Notes under the pieces: model-generated
Told to the model about the DNA's origin: nothing
What the model saw: only the letters and a program-made list of their open reading frames with translations
Database searches by the model: none
From: a virus
Reading direction: 5' to 3' (one strand)
Virus record (IMG/VR): IMGVR_UViG_3300006803_000021
Location: 1-64,000 of that record
Length of the DNA: 64,000 nucleotides
Made by a program: the position numbers and the translations under genes
Part shown: positions 40,671-48,422 of the stretch, piece after piece
How the letters are laid out: each line of letters starts with the position of its first letter
Position numbering within the stretch: the first letter of the stretch is position 1

Positions 40671-43145
40671 TTAGTTCGTAAGACGAACCTCTTGGAATGA
40701 AATTCCGGTTTGCGTGTAGATCAGTTCGAGACCGATGAACTCGACGGTTCGTGTAGGCTGCAGATAGATTTGAACGATCAGTTCGTTCGCATCGATCACT
40801 TCGGCTGGGTTGTTGTCGCCATCACAACGGACGTCGTATTCGTAAACGCCTCGTTGTGCGAAGATGTCGCGCATGAACGGATTCAGTAGATTGCGAACAG
40901 ATGCACGAGTGATCTCGTCATTGATTTCACCGATAGCAAACTTCAGAGCATCAGACACTCCGCGCTTGATGTGAATCGACAAGAATCGAACATTCGCGCG
41001 GTTGAATGCATCCTCTGTGCGAGCGAGAGTCTTCTGACCAAACAGGAAGAAGCCAACACCCTTGTTGCGTTTGACGTAGTTGATGTCATTCGCGTAGAGA
41101 GTGTTCTGTTGAGCTTCTGATGGCAAGAATGAAACTTGACGCGCCCGACGATAGCTGCCGCGTGTGTAACCAGCAGTAGCCGTCCACAAATTGTTGTCCC
41201 GATGTGTTCGAGCGTAAAGACCAGCGTCAGTACCGGTTGACGGAATCCAGCGTTCCTTCGCATTGTAGCGATCATAGATGCGAATCCACGTTGGGTTGAA
41301 GATACCATACGAAGAAGTCGGCAGAAGTGCAGCAAAATCGAGAATGCTGTTCAGTTCTCGGCCAGGATTTGCGACTGTGACATCTTGAGTTGATCCGACG
41401 AATGCAACTGCATCTTCACGGGTTTCCGCGATGTTGATCAGATATTGCGAAACGTTCGCACTCACACATGGATCGATCAGATACTGTATGTCGAAGTCCT
41501 CTTTGTTGGACATGCGAGCGAAAGCATTCTGATAGTCAGCATCTGTCAATGCAGAACCGTTGGCACCACCTGTGAGGATGCTGTCGCCGAAGTTCGTCAT
41601 ATCGCCAGTGATGCGGATGTAGCTCGAAACACGTGAGACATACTCAGGGTAGTAGTTGCTGATGCCGTTGGCGAACTTCGAAGTGGATTCAGTCGAGAGA
41701 TTCGTGTAGCGCTCAAGGACTTTGTTTGTTTCGCGATCGTATACGACAACGTGAACACCAGTTTGAGTGTGGAACACTTTCAGCGATTCGTCACCAAGTG
41801 GTAGACCGTAGGTGACTGCAACGTTGTCGACACCGATGATTGGGAAACCCCATTCGATCTCGATGTTGCCAATACCGCTTCCAGGAGCTGTGAAGAAGGT
41901 GAAGTCATATCCGCCAACAGCAGATTCAACTTGAACTTCACCAGCAGCAGGTGCGATCGCGACAGGTGAAAGCTCGACGCCGTCAACATATACGCGAACG
42001 TTCGCTGCAGTGATCGAATCTGTCGTGGTGATCGAGCGAACAGTTGTCGTGCCGTCGCCAGACAATGTTTCAAGATTCGTACCGACAGTCAACAGTCCGG
42101 TTGAAGGATCGATGTCAAAGTATCCGATTGGAATGTGACCAGTCTTGTTGAAGTCAGCGATCAATGTGACGCCGTCGACAACCACGTGAGATGTGAAGAG
42201 GTCGAGTTCATTCACGTTCAGGATGACGAATTCGCTAGTGATTCCGTCGCCATTGAAGTTCTCGATGTCAGGAGTGATCGAAAGAACCGATGCAGTTTTC
42301 TGCCATTCGCCAGGATTGACACCTTCAGCAATTGTGACACCATTGACGGTGACTTCAACATCTGTTGCAGTCAAGAAGGATGCGCCGAGTGTGAATGTTT
42401 CGGTGATGCCGTCGCCATCGAAGAATTGCTCAACAGCCGTGGGAGCTTTGCTGAACGAAGTTTCGAATTGGTTTCCGTAGAATTCGGAAGCACGAACGAC
42501 TGTCACACCGATGTTGTTGCCGAGTTCACCGGGATAGGAAGCGATGACTTCAGGCAATGTGAGGTTGCCGTCGTTGTATTCGTCGAAGTTCTTCACGACA
42601 AAGTCGTTCTTCGAGATGAGTGCAACACCAGTTCCTGCAGCTGCATAACCGGAGCCGTTCGATTTCAGATCGATTCCAGTGATCCCACCAGCACCGTCGA
42701 TCGCTGTGATCTGAGCTTCAGCAAGACTGACTGATCCACCAGTGATTGTCACAATATCGCCGACTGTGTAGCCAGAGCCTGCAGTGTTGATTGCAACAGA
42801 AGCGACTTCGCCATTTACTACATTCGAATCGACTGTGCCGGCGATGCCGACTCCACCGAGAGATGCGTTGTATGCATCAGCTGGTACGATTCGAGTGACG
42901 AAACAACCGGCATTCTCTGCGAGAAACTCTGCGGACAGAAACCATGTGGCGAAGTTAGCGTCATTTGGTTCGCCGAAAATTTGCACTTGTTCGTTTTCAC
43001 TGTCAAGCAATGTAGGAACATCAACAGGTCCCCATCCATAAAGCCCGCAAACGGCAGATTGCAGTCCGCTATTGGCGCTGACAGTCTGAGTGAGATTGAT
43101 CTCCCGAGTCGTGATACCCGGCGAGACGCGATTTACTCTCGTCAT
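40671..43145 (-). CDS. 18: Tail sheath protein (T4 gp18-like), enlarged
   Basis: 824 residues against 659 in T4. The N-terminus MTRVNRVSPGITTREINLTQ and the early SGLQSAVCGLYGWGPVD ... FLSAEFLAENAGCFVTRI are typical. The C-terminal core has LWTATAGYTRG, NYVKRNKGVGFFLFGQKTLA and FNRANVRFLSIHIKRGV. The extra length lies in inserted beta domains on the outer face, including a Gly-rich GSGYTVGD module at about 105-175. It forms the contractile outer tail. Confidence 0.93.
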   Translation of the reverse strand: MTRVNRVSPGITTREINLTQTVSANSGLQSAVCGLYGWGPVDVPTLLDSENEQVQIFGEPNDANFATWFLSAEFLAENAGCFVTRIVPADAYNASLGGVGIAGTVDSNVVNGEVASVAINTAGSGYTVGDIVTITGGSVSLAEAQITAIDGAGGITGIDLKSNGSGYAAAGTGVALISKNDFVVKNFDEYNDGNLTLPEVIASYPGELGNNIGVTVVRASEFYGNQFETSFSKAPTAVEQFFDGDGITETFTLGASFLTATDVEVTVNGVTIAEGVNPGEWQKTASVLSITPDIENFNGDGITSEFVILNVNELDLFTSHVVVDGVTLIADFNKTGHIPIGYFDIDPSTGLLTVGTNLETLSGDGTTTVRSITTTDSITAANVRVYVDGVELSPVAIAPAAGEVQVESAVGGYDFTFFTAPGSGIGNIEIEWGFPIIGVDNVAVTYGLPLGDESLKVFHTQTGVHVVVYDRETNKVLERYTNLSTESTSKFANGISNYYPEYVSRVSSYIRITGDMTNFGDSILTGGANGSALTDADYQNAFARMSNKEDFDIQYLIDPCVSANVSQYLINIAETREDAVAFVGSTQDVTVANPGRELNSILDFAALLPTSSYGIFNPTWIRIYDRYNAKERWIPSTGTDAGLYARTHRDNNLWTATAGYTRGSYRRARQVSFLPSEAQQNTLYANDINYVKRNKGVGFFLFGQKTLARTEDAFNRANVRFLSIHIKRGVSDALKFAIGEINDEITRASVRNLLNPFMRDIFAQRGVYEYDVRCDGDNNPAEVIDANELIVQIYLQPTRTVEFIGLELIYTQTGISFQEVRLTN

Positions 43146-43212
43146 CCTGAATTCCTTTCATCCATATGTGTTCGTGTATTTCGTATATTTTGCTCAAAGT
43201 TGATATTCGTTT

Positions 43213-43665
43213 TCAGGGCATACCAAATTTGCGAAGCTCGTTCTCAGTAAAGACAACGAATTCTGCTCCACCTTTCTTTGCTGCAGCACGAGCATACATC
43301 CACTTTGCCTGATTGACGGCATAGGTTTTTAGCTCATGTTGATGACGGTCAATGGCCTTTCGAGTTTTCTTCTTCGGTAGAGGTGGTGGGACAGTCTCCT
43401 TATAGGGTTTGACTTCAACCAACACATGACGACCGTCTGTCATTTCGAGAGTGAAGTCCACATAGTAGCGATGCCAATCCTCATCTAGTGGTGAAATGTA
43501 TTTGATGATGGTCTCTTCTGAGTGCCACTTCCTCACATTTTTGTTGACATCAACATAGTGGCAGAAAAACCTCTCCCAGGACGAGCGACAGATGATGTTC
43601 GTCGGATCACCAACATACTTGTCTGGATTCTTCGGAAAGAATTGTGTTTTGCGAGGTCGGGTCAT
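43213..43665 (-). CDS. 4: Head completion protein (T4 gp4-like)
   Basis: 150 residues from the ATG at 43665; the longer frame overlaps gp53 and is not credible. NIICRSSWERFFCHYVD, SEETIIKYISPLDEDWHRYY and VDFTLEMTDGRHVLVEVKPYKE match T4 gp4 (also called gp50/gp4), which has a nuclease-like fold with Asp and Glu-x-Lys. It is needed to complete filled heads before tail joining. The start is four bases from the gp53 stop. Confidence 0.9.
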   Translation of the reverse strand: MTRPRKTQFFPKNPDKYVGDPTNIICRSSWERFFCHYVDVNKNVRKWHSEETIIKYISPLDEDWHRYYVDFTLEMTDGRHVLVEVKPYKETVPPPLPKKKTRKAIDRHQHELKTYAVNQAKWMYARAAAKKGGAEFVVFTENELRKFGMP

Positions 43666-43666
43666 T

Positions 43667-44239
43667 TCAACTTTTGATCTTGAATTTGAAATCTCTCGCA
43701 AAATCGTAGATAAAATCGGTCGATACGATCTTGATGCTTCGCTTCGACTCGTTGTCTGCGAGCATCTTGTCGCGGAGAGAGTTCTTCTGTTCCCATTCGT
43801 AGAATTTGCCAACCTGCTTTGATCTCATCACTGCCATTCGGGTAGGAGATGCATACATCGCGAGAGCTGATTGGTGAGATATGGCTTTGCCATCCGCTGC
43901 GAAGCTTGATTCGAAACGAGTGGACTTCACTGGTGAATTGATCTGGTAGTTGTTGTACATCGAGAGGATTTCGTCGTTTATGACGGAATCGTCAAGTGGC
44001 CAATCAGCATCAGTGAGACCATTCAGAATGTAGAATGTCCACCACAGATTGACGTCACCATAGAGCTGGTTCGCAAGCTGGTCAGGACGCACACCAGATT
44101 GGATATAGAAGTCCTCGATGTAGGTGAGATTGTACCAGTTGTTCGGGAAGTTGCTGACTCGTTTAGTGATGTCCTCAACTTCGTACTCGACCCCGTTGAT
44201 CGAAAATTGCTTCGTTCCAAAGTCGCTGAAGAATGCCAT
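43667..44239 (-). CDS. 53: Baseplate wedge protein (T4 gp53-like)
   Basis: 190 residues (T4 gp53: 196). The signature NLTYIEDFYIQSGVRPDQLA, QLYGDVNLWWTFYILNGL and ADWPLDD matches the gp53 family (LysM-like first half). It joins wedges in the baseplate with gp6 and gp25. The start codon overlaps the stop of gp48. Confidence 0.88.
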   Translation of the reverse strand: MAFFSDFGTKQFSINGVEYEVEDITKRVSNFPNNWYNLTYIEDFYIQSGVRPDQLANQLYGDVNLWWTFYILNGLTDADWPLDDSVINDEILSMYNNYQINSPVKSTRFESSFAADGKAISHQSALAMYASPTRMAVMRSKQVGKFYEWEQKNSLRDKMLADNESKRSIKIVSTDFIYDFARDFKFKIKS

Positions 44240-44970
44240 CAGAAGTCGTTCCTGTCATTGATGTCGATTTCAGTGAAGGTCATCGCGAGATTGATGAACG
44301 CTGGATTACCATCACTGTGAATGCGAATCTTGCCTGAGTCGCTGTAGTTGTCGGAAATATTGGTGCATGCACATTCCTTGATCACAGGAAGGTCAATGTC
44401 ATTGAACGAAATGCGGAACGAGTCAGGAATTCGGAAAAGTGCGCCTGCTGTCTTTTCAGGTGAGGCTGCACGCTTTGTCAGTGCGATAAACTCTTTCGTT
44501 CGAACGTATTCCTGTGGTGACCGAGGAGCAAACTTCCATTCCCAGGTGAACGTCCGATTCTGCACACCATCGAAGAAGATTTCTTTCAGTGTGTTTTGTG
44601 CGACCCCAAGATTTTGACCAGCTGATCTTGTACCAAACAGATCACCAGCTCGAATCGCGGTTCGTCCAGCAATGTTCGTGATTGCCTTCTGAAAGTCTTC
44701 GAACGAGGAACCACGAAGGTCACCGACATTAGAGACGAGGTTCTGCACGATCGATCGGTCTTCAACTGACCAATTCCAGTCTGATGAAAACTGCATCTGA
44801 TCTGGAATGGGAAGAGTCGCGATAAGGTTGGTACCAAGAGATTGACGTTCACCGAGTGTCAACTGAACCTGTGATTGACGCTCACCAGTTGTGGCGAATG
44901 ACTGAAACGCCAAACTCTCGATTGTCACCGATGGTAGGTTTTCGGATTGGGATAGGTCGAAAGACTTCAC
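44239..44970 (-). CDS. 48: Baseplate tail-tube cap protein (T4 gp48-like)
   Basis: 243 residues, GTG start overlapping the small gene's TGA. The strand TLKEIFFDGVQNRTFTWEWK followed by FAPRSPQEY is the recognisable gp48/gp54-type core ('LLFxGVxxRTFxFEFKFAPRS'). An N-terminal helix and a C-terminal tube-like part follow. It caps the hub and initiates tube polymerisation. T4 gp48 is longer (364). Confidence 0.8.
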   Translation of the reverse strand: MKSFDLSQSENLPSVTIESLAFQSFATTGERQSQVQLTLGERQSLGTNLIATLPIPDQMQFSSDWNWSVEDRSIVQNLVSNVGDLRGSSFEDFQKAITNIAGRTAIRAGDLFGTRSAGQNLGVAQNTLKEIFFDGVQNRTFTWEWKFAPRSPQEYVRTKEFIALTKRAASPEKTAGALFRIPDSFRISFNDIDLPVIKECACTNISDNYSDSGKIRIHSDGNPAFINLAMTFTEIDINDRNDF

Positions 44971-45122
44971 TCTGTTCTCATTTCCTCAGGTTGTGACGTG
45001 ATCTCTGCTCCGGAAAACTGAGCAGTCGCTACACGTACGGCGTTTGTCGTATTTTCAGCGAAAACGACAGTTCGGACGACCGACTGATCGGACATCCTAA
45101 GTTTGATGATCCACTGCTTCAT
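44967..45122 (-). CDS. Small hypothetical protein (51 aa)
   Basis: ATG at 45122, with AAAAGGA about 10 nt upstream. The product is MKQWIIKLRMSDQSVV... and ends in PEEMRTE. It overlaps the gp48 start, so the genes are coupled. The beta-strand-rich sequence is not recognised. Confidence 0.6.
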   Translation of the reverse strand: MKQWIIKLRMSDQSVVRTVVFAENTTNAVRVATAQFSGAEITSQPEEMRTE

Positions 45123-45156
45123 CAGAGTGTGTCCTTTTCAAGCTCTGTTGGTTATT

Positions 45157-45366
45157 TTACACGATCGAGTCGAATGAATCCCCGGCGACAACCTTCGTCT
45201 GATTGAACACGTTGACGCCATCTGCATCCCTGTGAGAGAACTCCATATGCTGAGTTTTGAGTTCGCCTTCGAGTGAGAAGAGATCAACGAAACCCCCGTT
45301 AGGGAGATTTCGTGTTTTGTGAATCTGGAATGAAGACATGTGATCGTGCATTTTCATGTTCTTCAT
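45157..45366 (-). CDS. Small hypothetical protein (69 aa)
   Basis: ATG at 45366 overlaps the stop of the amidase (AAATGA). His/Met-rich N-terminus, beta-rich middle (GGFVDLFSLEGELKTQ). No family is recognised. Its stop is followed by ATAAAATA-like sequence upstream of the 45122 gene. Confidence 0.55.
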   Translation of the reverse strand: MKNMKMHDHMSSFQIHKTRNLPNGGFVDLFSLEGELKTQHMEFSHRDADGVNVFNQTKVVAGDSFDSIV

Positions 45367-46157
45367 TTCACATACGCCCGGTGGACCCAACCACCGCCCT
45401 CGATCTTGAGCCAATCACCGCTCTTCCGAGCGATTGTGATCTTCTCCCCATTCGTCTTGGCATCGATTCGTTCGTAAGTCGTGCCTGGACCTGAACGAAC
45501 ATTTAGAACTGAACTCACATCAACACGCATTTTGATTGGGTCCATATACTCAGAGTCAACTTTCGTATTTGGTTTCCGTGTGTTGATGAACTCGTTCATT
45601 TTGTCGTAGAAGCCGTAAGGAAAGATGATGCCATTGCCGGGATCGATCTTTCGATCTGGAGAGATATCCTGATGACCGACAAACTCAATGAATGTACCGT
45701 GGTAGTCAATGAGTGCCTCACTCAAAGTGCGAAGAGCATCAATCTGACGAAAGCCATACGGAAGATATGCCTTATTGCCATTGATGACACACTCAGACAG
45801 CGGATAGCGATCACCGAACCATGCAATTGCTTCGTTACCAGAGATGGCCATTTCACCGGGGTTCGTCAACTCAAAACCAATTGAGTGAGCGTTCAGGCCG
45901 TTGAAACCTTTCCATGTGGATTTGCCGGCATGCCACAAGATGTCATCGTCCGAACCAATCTTCGCGACATCGCCAGCTGGTGAAATCACGTAATGGCAAG
46001 AAACCTGTGCGGCATCGACACTGAGGAGCTCAACATCACGCCTGAATCTCGAACCTGCTGTGTAGTGGATTACACCAAATCGTTTAGTGTTGACACCACG
46101 TGACTTCTTCGTCGTCTTGTGGTATTCAGAAATGATGGGATGTTTGAATTCACCCAT
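45363..46157 (-). CDS. N-acetylmuramoyl-L-alanine amidase endolysin with SH3 domain
   Basis: 264 residues from the ATG at 46157 (AAGGAGC upstream). The Amidase_2 zinc motifs are VIHYTAGSR, CHYVISPAGDV, WHAGKSTWKG, SIGFELTNPG and GHQDISPDRKIDPG. A C-terminal bacterial SH3 domain (VLNVRSGPGTTYERID ... WVHRAYVK) binds the cell wall. It cleaves the amide between MurNAc and L-Ala in peptidoglycan. T4 uses a lysozyme (gpe) instead. No signal peptide is seen, so a holin is needed. Confidence 0.9.
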   Translation of the reverse strand: MGEFKHPIISEYHKTTKKSRGVNTKRFGVIHYTAGSRFRRDVELLSVDAAQVSCHYVISPAGDVAKIGSDDDILWHAGKSTWKGFNGLNAHSIGFELTNPGEMAISGNEAIAWFGDRYPLSECVINGNKAYLPYGFRQIDALRTLSEALIDYHGTFIEFVGHQDISPDRKIDPGNGIIFPYGFYDKMNEFINTRKPNTKVDSEYMDPIKMRVDVSSVLNVRSGPGTTYERIDAKTNGEKITIARKSGDWLKIEGGGWVHRAYVK

Positions 46158-46386
46158 TTTGCGCTCCTTCAGAATTGTGAATGACGAACCGTTTGCGGCA
46201 TTCATCGGCAAGGTTTTTTGCAGAGAGGACGAGGGATTGGAGTTTGGTTTCTTGGTGGTACCAGTCAGCTCGGTTTGGTTTTTTCCGAAACTCAGCAATT
46301 TCTCTGCGATATTTAACGAGCTCACTTTGAGCGTTGACAGATAATGTATGAAATTCATCGATTGCACTCTTTTCTATTTTAGACAT
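46150..46386 (-). CDS. Small helical protein (78 aa) upstream of endolysin
   Basis: Entirely helical and charged (SELVKYRREIAEFRKK), with no transmembrane segment or lipobox, so a spanin role is not supported. It overlaps both gp52 upstream and the amidase downstream. Function unknown. Confidence 0.6.
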   Translation of the reverse strand: MSKIEKSAIDEFHTLSVNAQSELVKYRREIAEFRKKPNRADWYHQETKLQSLVLSAKNLADECRKRFVIHNSEGAQNG

Positions 46387-47732
46387 TGCTTCACCTCCTC
46401 GGCAAATACTTTGCGACGAGCATTCTCATCATTGACGAGATGAGTAAACTCTTCACCTTTCGTGACAAGCTCTTCGATCTCCTCGATCACTTTGTCGCGA
46501 TACTCTTCTGTCCACTTGTACGTAGCGAACTCAACAATCTGTGGACGTTGCCGACCACAGATTTCTTCAACCCGATCAGTGAGTGACTGACGTGTTTTGT
46601 GTTGTGTGATTTCCTTCGGTAGATTTGCATCGAAGCATTTCATGACATCACGAAGGAAATCGAGTCGATCATTGTTCAGGCGAAGTAGACGTTCGTAGCG
46701 CTTCACATAGAATGAAAATCTCCAATCGCACCATTCAGAGATCAAATCGTGATGGTTCTTGTATATTTTGACATGCCCGTCAAAACCTACTACGATGAGA
46801 CGTTCGGTCATTTTCGAGCGAGTTTTGAAGAGCATGTTCAATGCTTCTTCAGTTTGGCGGCTATCAAGTTCTTTGCGAGGCATCTTGACGATGACACTGA
46901 ATCGCTCGGACACTTGGTCTTCGTATCGTGTGATGAGACCACGTACTTCTAGATCATCGAGGCGTTCTTTGAGTGATGTAAGCGTCATACCAGGTGGGAT
47001 CGAAAGGATTTCGACGGTCGTGGTGTTGTGGATTTTGACCTTGCCCGAGAATAGGTAGCTCAACGATTCGCCGATGCGCTTGATGTTGACATCATACTTC
47101 TTGAACTTAGGATCGATGTCTGCGATCTTCTTCCCTTTCAGGATGTCGAGTACACCTCGTTGCAAATCCTCTGCGGAGTGTGGAAGAATGTCGGTCGAAT
47201 AACCGATTGCCATACCGGAGCTGCCGTTCAGGAGAACAGTCGGAAGCAATGGCAGAAACGATTCGCAGATTTCGGAGTCGCCGTCCTCGGATGGAACGAT
47301 GGTGTAGATGTCGCTGTCCTTGAACATCACCTTGTTAGCGAAGTCGGACATACCAACGGATGTGTAACGTGGTGCACCGAATGAGCGAGGACGAACGATC
47401 GTACCGAACGCACCATATCCTTTGAAGAATGGCTCATTGTTGACGTATGGACCGGTCATCATTGAGATCGTTCCCGAGAGATCGGAGTGGTTGTAGAGGT
47501 TGACGGCGGTTGCTGTGCCTGAAAGACCAATCGTTTTGATCTTGTTGCCAGAAACATAGCGCTTCATCGTCCACAATGCGATGCGCTGAGAAGATTTGAG
47601 ACCGTCCTTTATCGATGGGATCGCACGTTCTTCAACGACGTAGTGAGCGTATTCCTTCGAGATTTCGAAAAGGTGCTCAGAAGAGTTGACTGCAGCATAA
47701 TCTGCGAGAACTTTTTCGAGTATGTCGTTCAT
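46374..47732 (-). CDS. 52: DNA topoisomerase II medium subunit (T4 gp52-like)
   Basis: 452 residues (T4 gp52: 442). A GyrA/ParC-like breakage-reunion domain: RAIPSIKDGLKSSQRIALW near the start, GAFGTIVRPRSFGAPRYTSV with the catalytic tyrosine, and LLPTVLLNGSSGMAIGYSTD. It forms the DNA-cutting half of phage topoisomerase II with gp39. The C-terminal coiled coil follows. Confidence 0.95.
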   Translation of the reverse strand: MNDILEKVLADYAAVNSSEHLFEISKEYAHYVVEERAIPSIKDGLKSSQRIALWTMKRYVSGNKIKTIGLSGTATAVNLYNHSDLSGTISMMTGPYVNNEPFFKGYGAFGTIVRPRSFGAPRYTSVGMSDFANKVMFKDSDIYTIVPSEDGDSEICESFLPLLPTVLLNGSSGMAIGYSTDILPHSAEDLQRGVLDILKGKKIADIDPKFKKYDVNIKRIGESLSYLFSGKVKIHNTTTVEILSIPPGMTLTSLKERLDDLEVRGLITRYEDQVSERFSVIVKMPRKELDSRQTEEALNMLFKTRSKMTERLIVVGFDGHVKIYKNHHDLISEWCDWRFSFYVKRYERLLRLNNDRLDFLRDVMKCFDANLPKEITQHKTRQSLTDRVEEICGRQRPQIVEFATYKWTEEYRDKVIEEIEELVTKGEEFTHLVNDENARRKVFAEEVKQCLK

Positions 47733-47905
47733 GAGTATTCCTCAAATTCAATCGTGTGTTCACTGTGAAAGGGCATATTGAAGCCGTCAAAACGAATGGC
47801 TCCATGACCTTTGCCAAAATGATCAGGATAATACAATGCTACAGCGATTTCTTCGTCAGAAGGATCGATAGCATTCACGTAATGAGGTAACGTTTTTTCT
47901 TCCAT
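47729..47905 (-). CDS. Small hypothetical protein (58 aa)
   Basis: ATG at 47905 in a TAATG overlap with the gene upstream, and its TGA overlaps the gp52 start. The tight packing on both sides supports it. The product is acidic (MEEKTLPHYVNAIDPSDEEI). No family is recognised. Confidence 0.65.
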   Translation of the reverse strand: MEEKTLPHYVNAIDPSDEEIAVALYYPDHFGKGHGAIRFDGFNMPFHSEHTIEFEEYS

Positions 47906-48144
47906 TACTTCAAGGCCTCGTTGAGATCGTTGACGGAGATGATTGGATGACCTCCGAGTAATTCATTTGACTTTCCAACTTCGATGACCATTGCATAGTG
48001 AAGAGCTTTGATTTGGCTTTCATCACTGAAACTCTTTGTGATTTTTGAAAATGTCGAAATAACATTTGCGACATCAGTTATTTTGGCAGCATCCTGAATT
48101 TTTGAGATTTCAACTTCACTGTCAATCTTAGTAAAAAGTTTCAT
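47905..48144 (-). CDS. Hypothetical protein (79 aa)
   Basis: First gene behind the early promoter at 48175-48203 and therefore the likely head of the gp52 operon. Helical, with VGKSNELLGGHPIISVNDLN in the C-terminal third. No family is recognised. Confidence 0.6.
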   Translation of the reverse strand: MKLFTKIDSEVEISKIQDAAKITDVANVISTFSKITKSFSDESQIKALHYAMVIEVGKSNELLGGHPIISVNDLNEALK

Positions 48145-48174
48145 TTATGCTTCCTTTGTTTTGGTTTATAATTC

Positions 48175-48203
48175 ATCATAACACAATATGTGCTAGAAGT
48201 AAA
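48175..48203 (-). promoter_or_regulatory. Early promoter of gp52 operon
   Basis: Minus strand: -35 TTTACT, 17 nt ending TGTGT, -10 TATGAT. The most divergent -35 of the family, but the same spacing. Confidence 0.65.
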
Positions 48204-48422
48204 CTACTCTTTTGGAGGAAGTGGAACTTCATCCGTCAAGAAAGGGCATAGACCATCAGCGATGCCAATGTTGTTTCCTGTACTGCACACTCCAAGCCAA
48301 CATGATAAGTAGTGAGGAGCGACATCCCAACAATCGGAGTCGCAGTCGACGCAACGCTTGATCGGCTTATCGATTTTTGTCTCCGATTTGGGGATTGTCT
48401 TAGTGATTGTCTTAGTAGTCAT
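48204..48422 (-). CDS. Cys-rich small protein (72 aa)
   Basis: The Thr/Lys-rich N-terminus (MTTKTITKTIPKSETK) is low-complexity. The remainder holds six cysteines (RCVDCDSDC, LSCWLGVC, GLC), which suggests a metal-binding knot. It overlaps the last base of gp39. Function unknown. Confidence 0.6.
   Translation of the reverse strand: MTTKTITKTIPKSETKIDKPIKRCVDCDSDCWDVAPHYLSCWLGVCSTGNNIGIADGLCPFLTDEVPLPPKE

Noticed and set aside
46374-46386. Late-type box TCTAAAATAG
   Set aside because: It is the start of the coding sequence for the 78-aa protein (MSKIEK), so the match is explained by codons.
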